From contig CM043958.1 in assembly GCA_014529385.2 (NCBI GenBank), forward strand, positions 139,510,398 through 139,574,397: a stretch of DNA of 64,000 nt. Direction: 5' to 3'. A program made the translations under genes and the position numbers. Of the stretch, positions 22,784 to 33,684 are shown piece after piece; the stretch's first letter is position 1; each line of letters starts with the position of its first letter. The notes under the pieces are model-generated. The model had not been told where the DNA came from. It ran no database searches and saw only the letters and a program-made list of their open reading frames with translations. Source of the DNA: Adiantum capillus-veneris (lineage: Eukaryota > Streptophyta > Polypodiopsida > Polypodiales > Pteridaceae).

Positions 22784-24283
22784 CTATAGTTCATCACTCG
22801 ATAGAGGAGAACTAGGTGTGGAGGTTAACTGTACACTACAGTCATTGGAGTGAGAAGGATCCCTCTTTTGAACATGGCTCCACACTTTGGAATATGCTTC
22901 ATCATGCTCATATTTGCCTTTGAGAGAATCTAAAAATTCACTACGAAGTTCCGTGAACAAGAGCGAATTGATCTCTAGCATTCGACTTAGAGCATCCGCC
23001 ACGACATTGTACCGGCCTTTGTGATACCTTAGCTTGGCGTCATATTCCTAAAGAATCTCGACCCACCTGGCTTTTCGACCCTTCAGATCCGTTTGTTGTG
23101 TAAACCATTTGATGCTTTCATGGTCAAACACAATTTCAAACTGAGCACCATACAGATATGCTGCCATGTTTTTAAGGTAAACACTATTGCATAGAGTTCG
23201 CGTTCGTAAGCAGAATAGTTCCACTGAGCTGCATCAAGCTTCTTGCTTTCAAATGCAATCGGTCGTCCGTCTTGTAAACAGGACTACTCCAATAGCACGG
23301 TCAATGGCATTCGTTTCCAAAACGAATGGTTTCAAAGGATCTACAATAGCTAGTATAGGAGCTGTAGCTAATGCATCCTTGAGCGTATCAAAACCGTGTT
23401 GTTGAGCGGATCCCCACTGAAAAGCTTTGCCTTTGCCTTTGAGTTGATCCGTCATGGTAACAGCAATATTAGCATAGTTTTTAACGAACCTTCAGTAAAA
23501 ACCTGCAAATCCCAAAAAAATATGTAACTCTTCCAGATTTTTAGGAGAAGGCCATTTCCGGATGGTATCCACTTTGGATTGATCCATACATAGCCCATTA
23601 GTGGAAATAACATGCCCTAAATAGTGAATTTTGTCTTTTACAAAATCACACTTAGATTCCTTGGCATATAATTTGTTTGTGCGTAACAACTCAAACACCT
23701 GCCTGAGATGTTGTAAGTGAACTTCTTGAGAAGCACTGTAAACTAGTATGTCATCGAGGAAAACAATGACAAATTTGCCAAAATACGGCTTCAAGACACT
23801 ATCCATAAGTGTCATGAATGTTGCGGGCGCATTGGTTAACCCAAAGGGCATCACCAAGAACTCGTAGTGTCCAAACCGTGTTCGAAATGCAGTTTTGGGT
23901 ATATCAGCAAGTCGAATACGGACTTGGTGATATCCTGAATGCAAGTCTATTTTCGTAAAAATGCGAGCATGAGTGAGTTTGTCAAACAACTCATTTACTT
24001 TGGGCAATGGGTATTTGTTCTTAACCGTCACCGCATTTAAGCCACGGTAGTCTACGCACATGCGCATATTGCCGTCTTTTTTCTTTACTGATAGGATAGG
24101 AGAGGCCCATGGCGAAGAACTGGGTTGTATATACCCTTTGCTAAGGTAGTCAGCAAGCTGACGTTCCACCTCAGCAGCTTCAATATAACTCATACGGTAA
24201 GGCGGTTTACTGACAGGTTTACAGCATGCAGCCACGTCGATGCTATGTTTCACTGATCGTGTCTGCGATAATCCTGGTGGCAA
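22784..24283 (-). pseudogene. R1 reverse transcriptase and RNase H
   Basis: RT frame 24283-23492 is open for 263 codons: [47 protein letters not shown] and the catalytic box VIVFLDDILVYS with both Asp. It ends with TGA in place of an Arg codon (GFAGFY then TGA, R F). RNase H continues in the same frame from 23455 (WGSAQQHGFDTLK, FVLETNAIDRAIG). A stretch at about 23260-23150 is shifted by compensating indels, and the frame returns at NVVADALSRML (23002). Confidence 0.9.
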
Positions 24284-24289
24284 ATCATT

Positions 24290-24901
24290 AGGAAAAACAT
24301 CTTGAAATTCCTTTAGTAATTTCTATAACTCACTAGCAACATTTGCTTGTTTAGAATTAGCCATTGGTGGAAGAGATGAAAGAGAAGCATGCGGCATTGA
24401 GGAATGTTCAACATTTTCAACGTTAGAAAGTAAATGAGACAGTGAGTAACACAAGAAAACTTGATCTATTTCATTATCAAAAACGAGCTGCATAAGCTCA
24501 ACGGTACAAATCAATGGTGATGAAGGTATATCCTTCTCTCGTAACAACAACACATGTGCGCCATGGGATTCAAACATCAAGCTGTTGTGCTCATAGCTAC
24601 GCTTTAGTGATGGTCCTAGGCTATGCAACCACTCCCTACCAAGAACCACATCTGCCCTTTCCATGTTCATAACCTGAAAATCCAAGCATGTGGAGTAACC
24701 TGGTACTTCCAATGGAACAGATCGGCATTGAGTATCCCAGATTTCGGTATCATGTCCATTCATCATTGCTACCTTGTAGTGGTGGGTACTCGGAGTCTGG
24801 GGCAATTTGAGTTTTATCACCAATCCATAATTGATGAAATTATGAGTAGCACCGTCATCTACCAAGATGCGCACCTCGTGGCCTTGTAGAGATCCGTGCA
24901 T
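24290..24901 (-). pseudogene. R1 protease
   Basis: In the same frame as gag and RT. The active site is VRILVDDGATHNFINYG (D-D-G-A, where D-T/S-G-A is usual; the catalytic first Asp is kept). The C-terminal motif ADVVLGREWLHSLGP is intact. A TAG before KLLKEFQDVFPNDLPPG separates it from RT. Confidence 0.85.
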
Positions 24902-24934
24902 ACGTACTAACTCATGTGGTTCAAAGATTTCCTG

Positions 24935-26182
24935 TCACATGGAAGCTGTGAGACAACATTCATGTACCACCTCTGTGTGTGTTACTTCCACTGTAGAGAA
25001 GCGTGAGGAAGACTCAAGAGGTAGCAGTTGCACCGTGTGCACTGCTTTCTCCTTGCCATGAGGAGCAGATTTCCCCTTGGGACAATGCTTTTTGCCATGA
25101 CCGCTCCCTAAACATTGAAAACATAATTTTTCTTTCTTAGCTTTATCAAAGTCCTCAAGAGAGAGAGGACCCCTGGACCCCTTGGGTTTTCTAGATGCAT
25201 CTGAATTGGCAACTATAAATTTCCTTTTATTGTGCCTGTACTGAGTGCGTGTATTACCATGTGTATTAGCAGGCACGTGACTATTATGTGCTTTCTTTTC
25301 ATCTGGATCATCATGAATATGTGCTTTCACTATGGCTTCTTCAAGTGTTTTAGGATCTTGGGTCTTGACATACTTCTTAAGCTCTGGTGTCAGACCTCTT
25401 ACAAACCCCCGTACTTGTTGAAAGTTATCTAAGCCTTCCAATTTGAGGATAACATCCCAATAGTGAGAGATATATTCAAGCAATGATGGGTATTGGCACA
25501 TGGAACATGTGTCCCAAGCCGTCCAATTCCGATCTGCCTCATTTGTAGGCAAAAATTCTTTGCTAAACATAGCTTCAAAAGCTGCCCAGCTATGTGGTAT
25601 GATGTTCTTCTCCTTCAGAGACATCCACCATTTGTAGGCCTTGCCTTTCGGAGTTAAGCTCGTTTGCAGAGCTTTGACTGCGTCCGGAGTACGCCGTAAG
25701 GCGTGAATTCCATCCCACTTGCTGAGAAAGATATTCACTGCATCCTTATTGCGGTCTCGGTCTTCTCACTTAAAAATCGGTGGTTTGGTGTTTTTCAACA
25801 ATTCATCCACCTCTTTTGCAGTGAGAGTATGCAACGTATCAGCATTTGGGCCTTGCCCTAGATTAGAAGGCCCCTGCCCTTGTGTAGCAACGTGCTCATG
25901 CATGTGCATGTCAGCAGGACCCTTGGACTGCTGTTGCATTAAGTGAATTACTAATGTGGATAGTTTAGTAACATTTGCATTTAAAGCTTTAAAATTTTCA
26001 TCCATGACTGTCATGCGTGTCTGAAGTGCACGAAATTCTTGAATATCAAGCAATTCGTAAGTGTCATCACTTGCCGTAGCATCGCGGGTACTCTCCTTGA
26101 GAGGATCCGACCGCGGGCCATCATTGGCAGGATCAGGCATACTTTGCTCAAAATCGAATGTCATATTGATATCCGAATCCAT
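24935..26182 (-). pseudogene. R1 gag
   Basis: Starts MDSDINMTFDFEQSMPDPAN at 26182. A TGA at about 25765-25767 splits it into 138 and 267 codons in the same frame. The capsid has the retrotransposon-gag fold pattern (ALQTSLTPKGKAYKWWMSLKE, FSKEFLPTNEADRNWTAWD, GFVRGLTPELKKYV). The zinc knuckle CFQCLGSGHGKKHC is intact. A further in-frame TGA (after CLTASM) separates it from protease, so the ancestral element very likely had one gag-pol frame. Confidence 0.9.
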
Positions 26183-26957
26183 GGCGACGCAATGTGGTGC
26201 AAGGAGTAGTCAGAAAAAATACCTAAGATTGAGAGCACTCGCAAAGTGTAGTTAGCCTTGCTAATCCCGTCAAAATCGATAGTATCCTGGTGGAAATCGA
26301 TTTGAATTGTCCGCCGTATAGGGAATTCCACAAGTCCTTGGTAGCCGAATCAATTAGACTTGCAATCGTTAATTGATTTTGCAAATTAATTGTACTTTGA
26401 ACTCCCGTCGGAATGGTTTTCTTAAATCTCTGAGTTTCTGTCGGTAATGCACGGAGAATTTGGCTCGAAGTTTGTGCCGGCCACGTCGATGCTATGCCGC
26501 ACCTCTCCGGGCCTTGCCGAATCCGCTCACGAGGAAGGGGGTGGGGTACCCCACTATGGGTACCACCCCTTAGTGTTGAAATTTGGGTGTGGCCACAAAC
26601 CCCCAAGGGGGTTGGGCGCCCGTGTAGTGGGAAATAAGCTTCACACAATGGCTATGGCCGCTCAGAGCAGCGCGCGAGTAGGTGAAAACGCCATGGCCGC
26701 CACTGTGGTGAGCTACGGGCTTGGCCTAGTGTTGTAAAATGCCCGACGCGCAGCCGTAGAGCCCGCAAGTGGCGCTGTTGACGCAGGTCCGCCTCGACGG
26801 CTCCTCCTTGCAAGGGGGGTTGCCCACGGATTGCTTACCCTGTCGTCATCCTCACAGGAGAGGTGTTCCACGACTTGGTGACCCCGACATGCAACTTGCT
26901 CATGCAAGGGTGTGGCTCCCTTCCTCCACGGCTGTGCCTTTCCCAAAAAAGAACCAA
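26183..26957 (-). other. R1 5' untranslated leader
   Basis: About 775 bp between primer binding site and gag. GC-rich in its right half. No protein recognised. Confidence 0.6.
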
Positions 26958-26970
26958 GCTCTTGATACCA
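26958..26970 (-). promoter_or_regulatory. R1 primer binding site
   Basis: On the minus strand TGGTATCAAGAGC, initiator tRNA-Met type with one extra A compared with TGGTATCAGAGC. It lies one base from the LTR. Confidence 0.85.
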
Positions 26971-26971
26971 A

Positions 26972-27124
26972 TGTTAGACAAGGGGAACTAGAACCTAGGA
27001 GTCCACCACCCAACCACCCACTATATAGCATAGCCCTTGGCCCTTTGCCCTAGTTGGACTCCCTTTCCACACTGCCTAGCCTGGCCCTACCATTGTCTAG
27101 TCCGGCCTTGCCGGTGTCCCGACA
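26972..27124 (-). repeat. R1 5' LTR
   Basis: Partner of 21277-21429 (143 of 153 positions identical), flanked on the right by the target duplication CCACA. Confidence 0.95.
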
Positions 27125-27129
27125 CCACA

Positions 27130-27500
27130 AGAGCACAAGTTGAGTTGTAATTAAAGCTCTCTACAAAGATCGTTTGGAGGGGGCCCCGATTCTAAGCAAA
27201 TCTGCATCAAGTTTTCAATATTAATTATGGTATTCTCTTTGAATTATGTGCATCATTTTAGTGATTTAATGTGTAATAGTGTAAAGAAATTAGCTTGGCC
27301 CAACCTATAGTCTCCTCTTTAATCTCTCTCTAAAGGAAAACTCTCTCCTTTCATATGTTAAAATTCTGATGAATCTAAAGTAAGAATTGGATTCTCTACC
27401 ACCATATGGGCTAGAAGGGAATAAAGACTTTAGCATGTTTTGGTTACTTACATGTGTTATTTAAGTAATTTTTTTGTATTAATTGCATTTATGGGAAGCA
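27130..27500 (+). repeat. E3 3' LTR continuation (right edge uncertain)
   Basis: Resumes the sequence interrupted at 21276. No protein is readable. The outer boundary of the LTR cannot be set without a partner. Confidence 0.4.
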
Positions 27501-29480
27501 AATTAGAAATGTACACCTGCCATTGGGCAGAAAGAGTCTTGAGCCACTAGAATTTGTACATAGCGATGCATACAATCCTATACCAACCAAGCCTCTAGGA
27601 GGCACTAGCTATTTTGTGACATTCATAGATGACTTTTCTAAGAAGATGTGGGTATATCTTTTGAAACATAAGGACTGTGTCTTCTCTTCATTTCAGAAAT
27701 TTCTCGCATTAGTCAAAATCAATGGAGCAAGAAGCTCAAGAGCTTAAGAATTAATGTCGAGGGAGAATATGTCTTCAAGGAATTTGTAGACTTCTGTGCT
27801 AGAAGAGGGATTTGATGGTAGTTTCCTGCACCTTACACACCTACCCAAAATGGAGTAGCTGAAAGTATGAATCACATGATTCAGAAAAGGGTCATAGCTA
27901 TGCTTTCTATGGGAAACTTGACTCGAGGCTTTTGGGCCGAGGCTCTTTTGTTAGTGGTTCATAGTGTAAACATGTCACTAAGTATGCCATTGAATTACCA
28001 GGTTTCAAAGGAGTTGTGGTGAGGCAAAAAACCACACTATGATCATTTACATGTTTTTGGTTATGAGGCATATGCACATGTGCTGAAAGAGCTTAGACAG
28101 AAACTTGACCCAAAGCCACACAAATGTATCTTCATTGGTCATGGTGCAAATTGAGAGATGGACTCTTGTCTTTGGCACCTAGAATCTCGTAAGATCATTA
28201 GAAATTCAGATGTCATAGTACATGAGTCCAAGATGCATAAGAAACCTATCAGAAAGATAGAGCCGAGATAGTCACATTCAAAGATGTTGGCTCAGATTCG
28301 GTCAAAACTCAAAAGTCTAGTAAGGAGACTTTCACTAGCAATGCTTTAGAGAGAGGAGAGAGAAATAGTCAAGGATTGAGACGCTCTAGTTGAGCCTCAA
28401 AGCCGCTTGAGCATTTTCAACGAGAATTAAATTATCTTATGCCAGCTGATTGCAAGGAACCATCTTGTTTCCAAGAAGCCTTTTCAAGAAGCCATGCAAG
28501 TAGATGATAAAGATAAGAATGCAATCAAAATACGATTCAATTGTCAGCAACGAGACTTAGGAATTGGTCATATTGCATGAAGGTAAGACATCGTTACCTT
28601 GCAAATAGATTTAAGAAGAAGTATATGTTAGGCTATGTATAAGGCTAGAATCATAACTAAAGGTTTCAAGCAACTGAAAGGTCTAGATTTTGATGAAATC
28701 TTCTCACCAATGGCCAAAATGACAACTTTGCATATAGTGCTTGAACTAGTAGCTATAGAGGATTTGGAGTTAGTCCAAAACGGACATGAAGACAACTTTC
28801 CTTCATGGAAATCTCGAGAGAAGATGTGTACACGAAATAGCCTTCTCAAAAATTGTACATACGTAAGCTCTTGCGTCATTTCAATATGCAGGGGGCAAGG
28901 CATGCAATACCCCAATGTCAAAATATGTGACACTTAGCAAGGATGCTTCTCCTAAGCCGGATGTTGAGAAGGTTGAAATGGCCAAGAATTTGTATTCCTC
29001 AACTATGGGCAATCTCATATACGTGATGGTGACTACGAGGCCAAACATTGCATTTGCAGTGGGAGTGGTGAGCCGTTACATGTAACCCTGGCAAGAAACA
29101 TTGGGATGTAGTGAAACATATTCTCAGGTACTAAACAACAAGCAAGTGCTCACACTTTGAGATTAGTGATGCATTTGTGGTTAAATACGTAGATGCAAAT
29201 TATGGAAGGAATATAGACAATATGAAGTTTACATCTGTCTATATTTCCATATTTGCTAGAGGGGCAGTTTCTTGGAGATCATGTCTTTAGAATTGTACGT
29301 CATTTTTCACTACAGAGATTGAGTATATTGCAGCATTAGAGTCCATCAAAAAAGCATTATGGTTGGCACATTTAGAAGGAGATCTGGACAAGAGTTAGGA
29401 AATTCAAATGTTGCATTGAGGTGAGGTATCACTTCATTCCAAATGTATTGGCAAATAAGCGGATCGAACTTGTCAAGGTC
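27500..29480 (+). pseudogene. copia B: decayed integrase, RT and RNase H
   Basis: Integrase core pieces: LEFVHSDAYNPIPTK and YFVTFIDDFSKKMWVYLLK (27523-27747), then in other frames APYTPTQNGVAE at about 27830 and LSMPLNYQVSKELW. RT start at 28635: KARIITKGFKQLKGLDFDEIFSPMAKMTTL, the conserved copia RT entry. RNase H scraps near 29310: TTEIEYIAALESIKKALWLAHLEGDL. Every domain carries stops and shifts. The YVDD box was not found; RT is internally deleted. No LTR could be assigned. Confidence 0.8.
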
Positions 29481-29743
29481 CATAAAGAGTTCTTTTTCTT
29501 CTTCTTTCTCTCAAACCACTCTCCTACCTAACTAATGGTATGCTTGTGTAAGTTGCTAGTGTAGCCAAAGCATGAGCATGCTTGCTCGTTTGCCTATGCA
29601 TAATGGACTCATCTCCAAACATGTAGTGTAGGGTAGAGTGTGCACATTGTTACATTGCTTGTGGTTCTTTCTCCATTCCATGTGTGTGTGCTTGTAGTGG
29701 AGTGTGTGTGTAGGAGTAGTAACAAAATAGCACACATCTTGTC

Positions 29744-29746
<3 letters not shown>

Positions 29747-29783
<37 letters not shown>
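29747..29783 (+). repeat. (TG)n microsatellite
   Basis: About 18 TG units followed by CTGCGCGCGCGC. Confidence 0.95.
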
Positions 29784-29784
<1 letters not shown>

Positions 29785-29999
29785 TGCGCGCGCGCTGAGA
29801 GTGAAAGGTTGAGATGAAGAGAAAAGAAAGGCCATTCCATGGCTTCACTTCTACCTTCTTCTTTGCTCATGAAGTCCTCTTCTTCATCTCCATAGATAAT
29901 GCTCCCGCACTTACGTGAGATGTTTCCATGCCTTAAACAAGTCTATGCTATCCTACGATCAAAGACTTGGGTTGTCGCTGATCTTGTTTGTGTCGCTTG

Positions 30000-30001
<2 letters not shown>

Positions 30002-30044
<43 letters not shown>
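30002..30044 (+). repeat. (AC)n microsatellite
   Basis: About 21 AC units. Confidence 0.95.
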
Positions 30045-30046
<2 letters not shown>

Positions 30047-30639
30047 CTAAAATGTCGTGTTAAAAGGGAACATAATCGCAAGCTTTTGAGCATGCCTGTG
30101 TTGTGGCAATTGCTGCAAGAATAGCAGTATATGTGGACACTATGCGGAGAGAAAGTAGACATTGCTACTACTATTGCTTTTAGCTCTCTATTTTTAGCTT
30201 TATATATCAATGGAGCTCTTTTGCAGTGATTATTTTTCAAAGAGCAACCAATAGACGTTTACACTTGGATATGTTGAGCGTTCACACTTTTTCAAAAGGC
30301 ACTCAGGTTGGGTTCACATCGCGCGATAGAAGAGGCTAGTTTTTTGTGCGAGCCAATCAGAACCTCTCTCTCTCTCTCCTCTCTCTCTCTCAGCCCTGTT
30401 CACATAAGGCGGCGAAAACTCTGATCGAGCAACCACATCGAGGAAAGGATTCCCTTTTTCTCTTTGACCTTGCCTTGTTTTTCGTTCGACCCCCCGATAA
30501 GGACTTCCACCCTGACGCCTTTCTTCTTCAGCCAATGGAGCATTGCCATGCAAGCATGTGAACCCCCTATGGCTACCGCTTGGTGTGAACACTAGGGCGA
30601 CGGAGGAGCTCAGCATTCCTGTGTTCCCGCCTAGAAGTG

Positions 30640-30950
30640 GTGCAAGGGTGCCATTTCCCTCTTGAATAAAAGGTCTTGAGTTCAATTCTCCTCGTCGGAT
30701 AGATCTTTAAGGTCTCTTGGGATAGTTTCCTACGGCGTTAAAATTCTCTTCTTCTCGTGTGTGTGTGTGTGTGCGTGCACGCTAATAAGAAGAGGAAAAT
30801 GGTATAACCTTTCCATCACCCAAGTGAGGTAGATTGGTTATGCCATTTCCCTCTTGACTCTTGACTGAAAGGTCTTGAGTTCAACTCTTCTCGTCGGATA
30901 GATCTCTTGGGATAGTTTCCTACGACGCTAAAACTCTCTTCTTCTTCTTC
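30640..30950 (+). repeat. two tandem SINE-like units
   Basis: The segment TGCCATTTCCCTCTTG...GGTCTTGAGTTCAA...CTCGTCGGATAG...TTTCCTACG occurs at about 30648-30750 and again at about 30842-30940. GGTCTTGAGTTCAAYTC resembles a pol III B box, and TTGGTTATGCC about 40 bp earlier in the second unit could be an A box. A tRNA-derived SINE, duplicated, is plausible but unproven. Confidence 0.4.
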
Positions 30951-30965
30951 TTCTTCCTCTTAGCC

Positions 30966-30972
30966 TATATAA
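30966..30972 (+). promoter_or_regulatory. TATA box candidate for GLDH
   Basis: TATATAA, 76 bases before the first ATG of the GLDH exon, after a CTT-rich (TTC)n stretch typical of plant 5' leaders or promoters. Confidence 0.5.
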
Positions 30973-31047
30973 CCAAGGTACAAGGTAAACAGCGCATGTA
31001 GCAAAAATGTACGACTGATCATCTTCACACCAAGCGAGATAAGCTCT

Positions 31048-31803
31048 GTGCATGACAAGTGCTCCGCTATGCGTGTTACCATGGCTGCATGCAGGAAGCT
31101 AAAGAAGGGTCTTCTACAGAGCCTTCTCACGCAAAGTGGTAGCAGGTTTCTGCAAAACGACCCTCTCTCCGCATCGCTCAGCAAGTCTGTTCTTTTCTCG
31201 CAAGAATGGATATTAAGCTCAAAGCAAAGCAGGTTTCTGCATAAGTCCACTGTTTTTTCCGATGGCAGGTCTCTGCATGGGTTTTTGGGCAAAGAGCTGG
31301 CCTACAGCAGAGCCTTCTCATCTTCAGCAAATGATCCTATGTCCTCCAATGTTGCCAAAGTGATTGGTAACGTGCTTCTTGTTATTGGGTGTGGAGTTGC
31401 CACATACTACTGTTTTCCCAGTCGTGAGAAGCCTCCGGCCACTCATGAAGACGGTCATGTGGTGACCAACTGGAGTGGTACCCATGAGGTAAAGACAAAC
31501 GTCTACATACAACCTGAATCACTTGAAGAGCTGGAGATAGCTGTGAGCCTTGCTAATGAACAAAAGCAGAAGCTCAGGCCTGTTGGTTCGGGACTCTCTC
31601 CAAATGGCATTGGGTTGTGTGAGGGTGGTATGGTTAACCTTGCACTTATGGATAAGATTCTTGACATAGATTTGGATACAAAGCTTGTTACTGTCCAGGC
31701 TGGTGCACGAGTGGAACAAGTGGTAGAAGCCCTTCGCCCACACGGCCTCACCTTACAGAACTTTGCTTCTATCAAGCAGCAACAAATCGGTGGTTTTACG
31801 CAG
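31048..31803 (+). CDS. GLDH: L-galactono-1,4-lactone dehydrogenase, exon 1
   Basis: Mitochondrial inner-membrane flavoenzyme that makes ascorbate from L-galactono-1,4-lactone with cytochrome c as acceptor, and also helps assemble complex I. The frame begins at 31048; nearby alternative ATGs at 31069 and 31081 are possible. Residues 1-95 are a Ser/Arg/Leu-rich presequence. A membrane segment follows at about 107-125 (IGNVLLVIGCGVATYY), then VVTNWSGTHEV and the FAD-binding region LRPVGSGLSPNGIGL, with Leu where covalent flavoproteins have His, as in plant GLDH. Next come MVNLALMDKIL, VTVQAGARV and LTLQNFASIKQQQIGG. Similarity stops after codon 252 (CAG), exactly at CAG|GTTTTT, a splice donor. 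The continuing frame to 31956 is intron. The remaining exons, with the rest of the FAD domain and the ALO domain, are not in the window. Confidence 0.9.
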
Positions 31804-32123
31804 GTTTTTTTTGCATCACTGTCGCACATCATGTCATGTACACAAAGAAAGAAGAATCTACAGGGTGTCACAGCACTTGTGCATGGATATGGACAGGCTA
31901 CCAAGAAAGGTATTAGGATTTTCTTCTTCCCTTACTGGGCGGTTCAAAAAGGCTAGTGGCTGACAAGCTAATGGCTTAAATTGACTTAATGTACTCACGA
32001 ATACACTTCCAAAGAGTTACATCTTTTGCAAAGGAGGATGATCGACTTATTTTTGTTGACACCTATATGTGCACGTGTGCATGTATGCACACACTTGCAT
32101 CTATGTATATGCACACAGCGCAT
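31804..32123 (+). other. start of GLDH intron 1
   Basis: Donor GTTTTTTTTGC at 31804, immediately after IGGFTQ. No exon 2 homology (GAHGTG..., expected next) was seen in the following sequence. Retrotransposon DNA starts at 32124. Confidence 0.6.
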
Positions 32124-32373
32124 TGTTAGAGTTTTGGAGGTCATTTCTGGTCCGTCTAGATTGTGTGAGTGAGGGCTTCTTTGTGGCTGTGCCTAGCTTT
32201 GGGGGGCGGAGGGCGGCTGACATTGTGTATTGATGAGAGCATTCTGCTCTCTTGTTAGGAGAGTTTGTGCCTCATAGGGCTTGTGCCAGAGACTCTCCAT
32301 CTTATCTCTCTAGTGTTTTCTCTGTCTTCTCCTCTCTCTCTTGCATATTCCCTCCTTTTGCTGCACTTTGACA
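32124..32373 (+). repeat. copia C 5' LTR
   Basis: TGTTAGAGTTTTGG ... CTGCACTTTGACA followed directly by the primer binding site. Pyrimidine-rich (TCTCT) end. Confidence 0.75.
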
Positions 32374-32385
32374 TGGTATCAGAGC
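32374..32385 (+). promoter_or_regulatory. copia C primer binding site
   Basis: TGGTATCAGAGC, perfect initiator tRNA-Met type, abutting the LTR. Confidence 0.9.
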
Positions 32386-32890
32386 ATAGGCTTGACAACG
32401 CCTAGTGGATCCCGGAGCATGAGGAGGGGCTGATGTGGGCTGCGTTTTTCAACCAGCACGAGGAACTCAAAGGGTGAGTTCGACCTGGGTTTTAGAGCAC
32501 CATTGGACCAACGTTTTCTCATCAAGAGGGGGACTAATCTGTCTTTATAGCGTTTTTGTCACGAAGGACCCTTATGTACCTGCGTTTTTTAGTTGATTGT
32601 AGAGTGAGGAGTGTTGTTGATTTTCAGCTAGGAGTTGGACGAGATCTAGGCTGCATTTTGAACACTAGTAGGTGATTCGAGTGTGATTGTTTGTGGCCAG
32701 TACCTTTGAGATTTTCAGCGAGCCAGTTGGAGACTTTTGTGTGGTAGAGGGGGCTGGTTTTGGACTGATTTCAGCTAGTGTACCTGCCCTTGCTGAGGAG
32801 TTTGGGGATTCGTTTCGAAAGAAGGTTGCTTGTAGCCCGGTTTATACTTGTCTACGGAGGATTGCTTTGCAAGCTTTACGTTTTGTGACA

Positions 32891-33520
32891 ATGGCCACGA
32901 ACAAGAAGAATGTTGCAGAGAGTTCTCATGATTGGGATGTAGAAGAAGAGTCTTATGTAGACACAATGGATGATGCCTTGGAGCGTTTGTGAAATCTACT
33001 CTCGGGGAGGAGTTGCAAGAGGTACTTGAGAGAGGAAGATTATGGTGTTGCCGGTGTTTCCACAACATCAAAAGCTAGGTGCCGCCAACTATCAGGATTG
33101 AAAGGTACTTATGGAGGTGGTACTAGAGACCTACAACCTTATCTTGATGGTGCATGACGACATTGAGTGGTCAAAGGCTCCAAGAGAAGCTTATAGATCT
33201 TCAATGGGCTTGGGATCTGCTTAATGCAATGATCCAATTGTACGCAGCAAACATTGAGACATCTTTGGAGTAAGACTAATGCTCAAGACATCTTGAACTT
33301 CGAGCAAGTTTACAATAGGATGATGCCTATGAAGAGAGATCACTTGGAGATGCAGTTGCAACCTCGATAGTCGAAGTCCATGAAGGATCACATTGAGAAG
33401 ATGCAAGAGATGCAGGAAAGCTGACCTCTTTAGAAGATATGGCTATAATCTTGATGATGCATTTGACTCCCGAGTATAGTGCTTCTATTCAACATTGATT
33501 ACATCGGGGAGGACCAATGA
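32891..33520 (+). pseudogene. copia C gag (broken)
   Basis: Starts MATNKKNVAESSHDWDVEEE at 32891 and stops at 32990 (TGA). One base over, the frame continues VKSTLGEELQEVLERG. Later readable pieces are AQDILNFEQVYNRMMPMKRDH and SMKDHIEKMQEMQ, the helical pattern of copia gag. Many stops; no zinc knuckle before the truncation. Confidence 0.6.
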
Positions 33521-33524
33521 TTTG

Positions 33525-33684
33525 TGTAACAGACTTGGACACTCCAAGTCAAGAATCGACCGCGATAGCACCAAATAACCACTTCAAAACAGTTCACAGT
33601 TCACAATAGGTTTACATTGGCCTGACGGAGTTCCGTGCCTAGAGATATTGGCCCCAAAGACTGGCGCCCCTTTCGGTATTTCTT
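33525..33684 (-). repeat. H3-type LTR fragment (R-U5 part only)
   Basis: The reverse complement matches the end of the H3 LTR (55677-55745 and 40842-40931): same 19-bp motif (33664-33682), same GGGGCCAATATCTCT, same terminal TTGGAGTGTCCAAGTCTGTTACA-like end. The U3 part is missing. Confidence 0.85.

Larger units (their letters stand above)
21277..27124 (-). mobile_element. R1: complete chromovirus with 153-bp LTRs
   Basis: Both LTRs are 153 bp (21277-21429 and 26972-27124) and differ at 10 positions by direct comparison. Five-base target duplications CCACA flank it (21272-21276 and 27125-27129). Primer binding site at the right, polypurine tract at the left, so it reads on the minus strand. 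Gene order gag, protease, RT, RNase H, integrase, chromodomain. Very short LTRs plus a chromodomain suggest a Reina-like clade, which is an inference. The coding region stays in one frame over most of its length and is mostly broken by in-frame stops. Confidence 0.95.
15870..27500 (+). mobile_element. E3: Ty3/gypsy chromovirus, 5'-truncated, 3' LTR split by R1
   Basis: Same family as E1/E2: gag remnant, protease, RT, RNase H, integrase, chromodomain, polypurine tract and 3' LTR. The 5' LTR and start of gag are missing (it begins mid-capsid near 15870). The 3' LTR begins at 19929 and is interrupted by the complete element R1 (21277-27124); it resumes at 27130. Its outer edge is uncertain, between about 27200 and 27500. 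Confidence 0.8.
29481..30640. other. non-coding spacer with dinucleotide repeats
   Basis: No gene recognised. Holds (TG)n at 29747-29783 ending in a short CG run, (CA)n at 30002-30044 and pyrimidine-rich (CT) stretches near 30366-30392. Long frames here are translated microsatellites. Confidence 0.6.
32124..33520 (+). mobile_element. copia-like element C: 5' LTR, PBS and gag, truncated
   Basis: LTR 32124-32373 (TGTTAGAG...TTTGACA, about 250 bp), a primer binding site, a leader of about 500 bp and a gag remnant. The rest of pol and the 3' LTR are absent. The sequence is cut at about 33524 by an LTR fragment on the other strand. LTR size, TGTTA start and gag type suggest Ty1/copia. It lies in presumptive GLDH intron 1. 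Confidence 0.7.

Noticed and set aside
26958-26970. Possible tRNA-Met gene pieces (TGGTATCAGAGC-like, also 14211, 32374, 55747)
   Set aside because: Each is 12-16 bases next to an LTR edge. They are primer binding sites, not tRNA genes; no cloverleaf surrounds them.
26447-27053. GC-rich frames on both strands at 26447-27053
   Set aside because: They fall in the R1 leader and LTR and have no conserved motif.
30300-30600. MITE with GGTTCACAT / GTGTGAAC ends
   Set aside because: Only about 8 bases pair, no target duplication is visible, and the interior has CT microsatellite sequence. Too weak.
31804-31956. Continuation of the GLDH reading frame past 31803
   Set aside because: GLDH similarity stops exactly at CAG|GT; the added residues (VFFASLSHIMSCTQRK...) have no family match. 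It is intron read-through.
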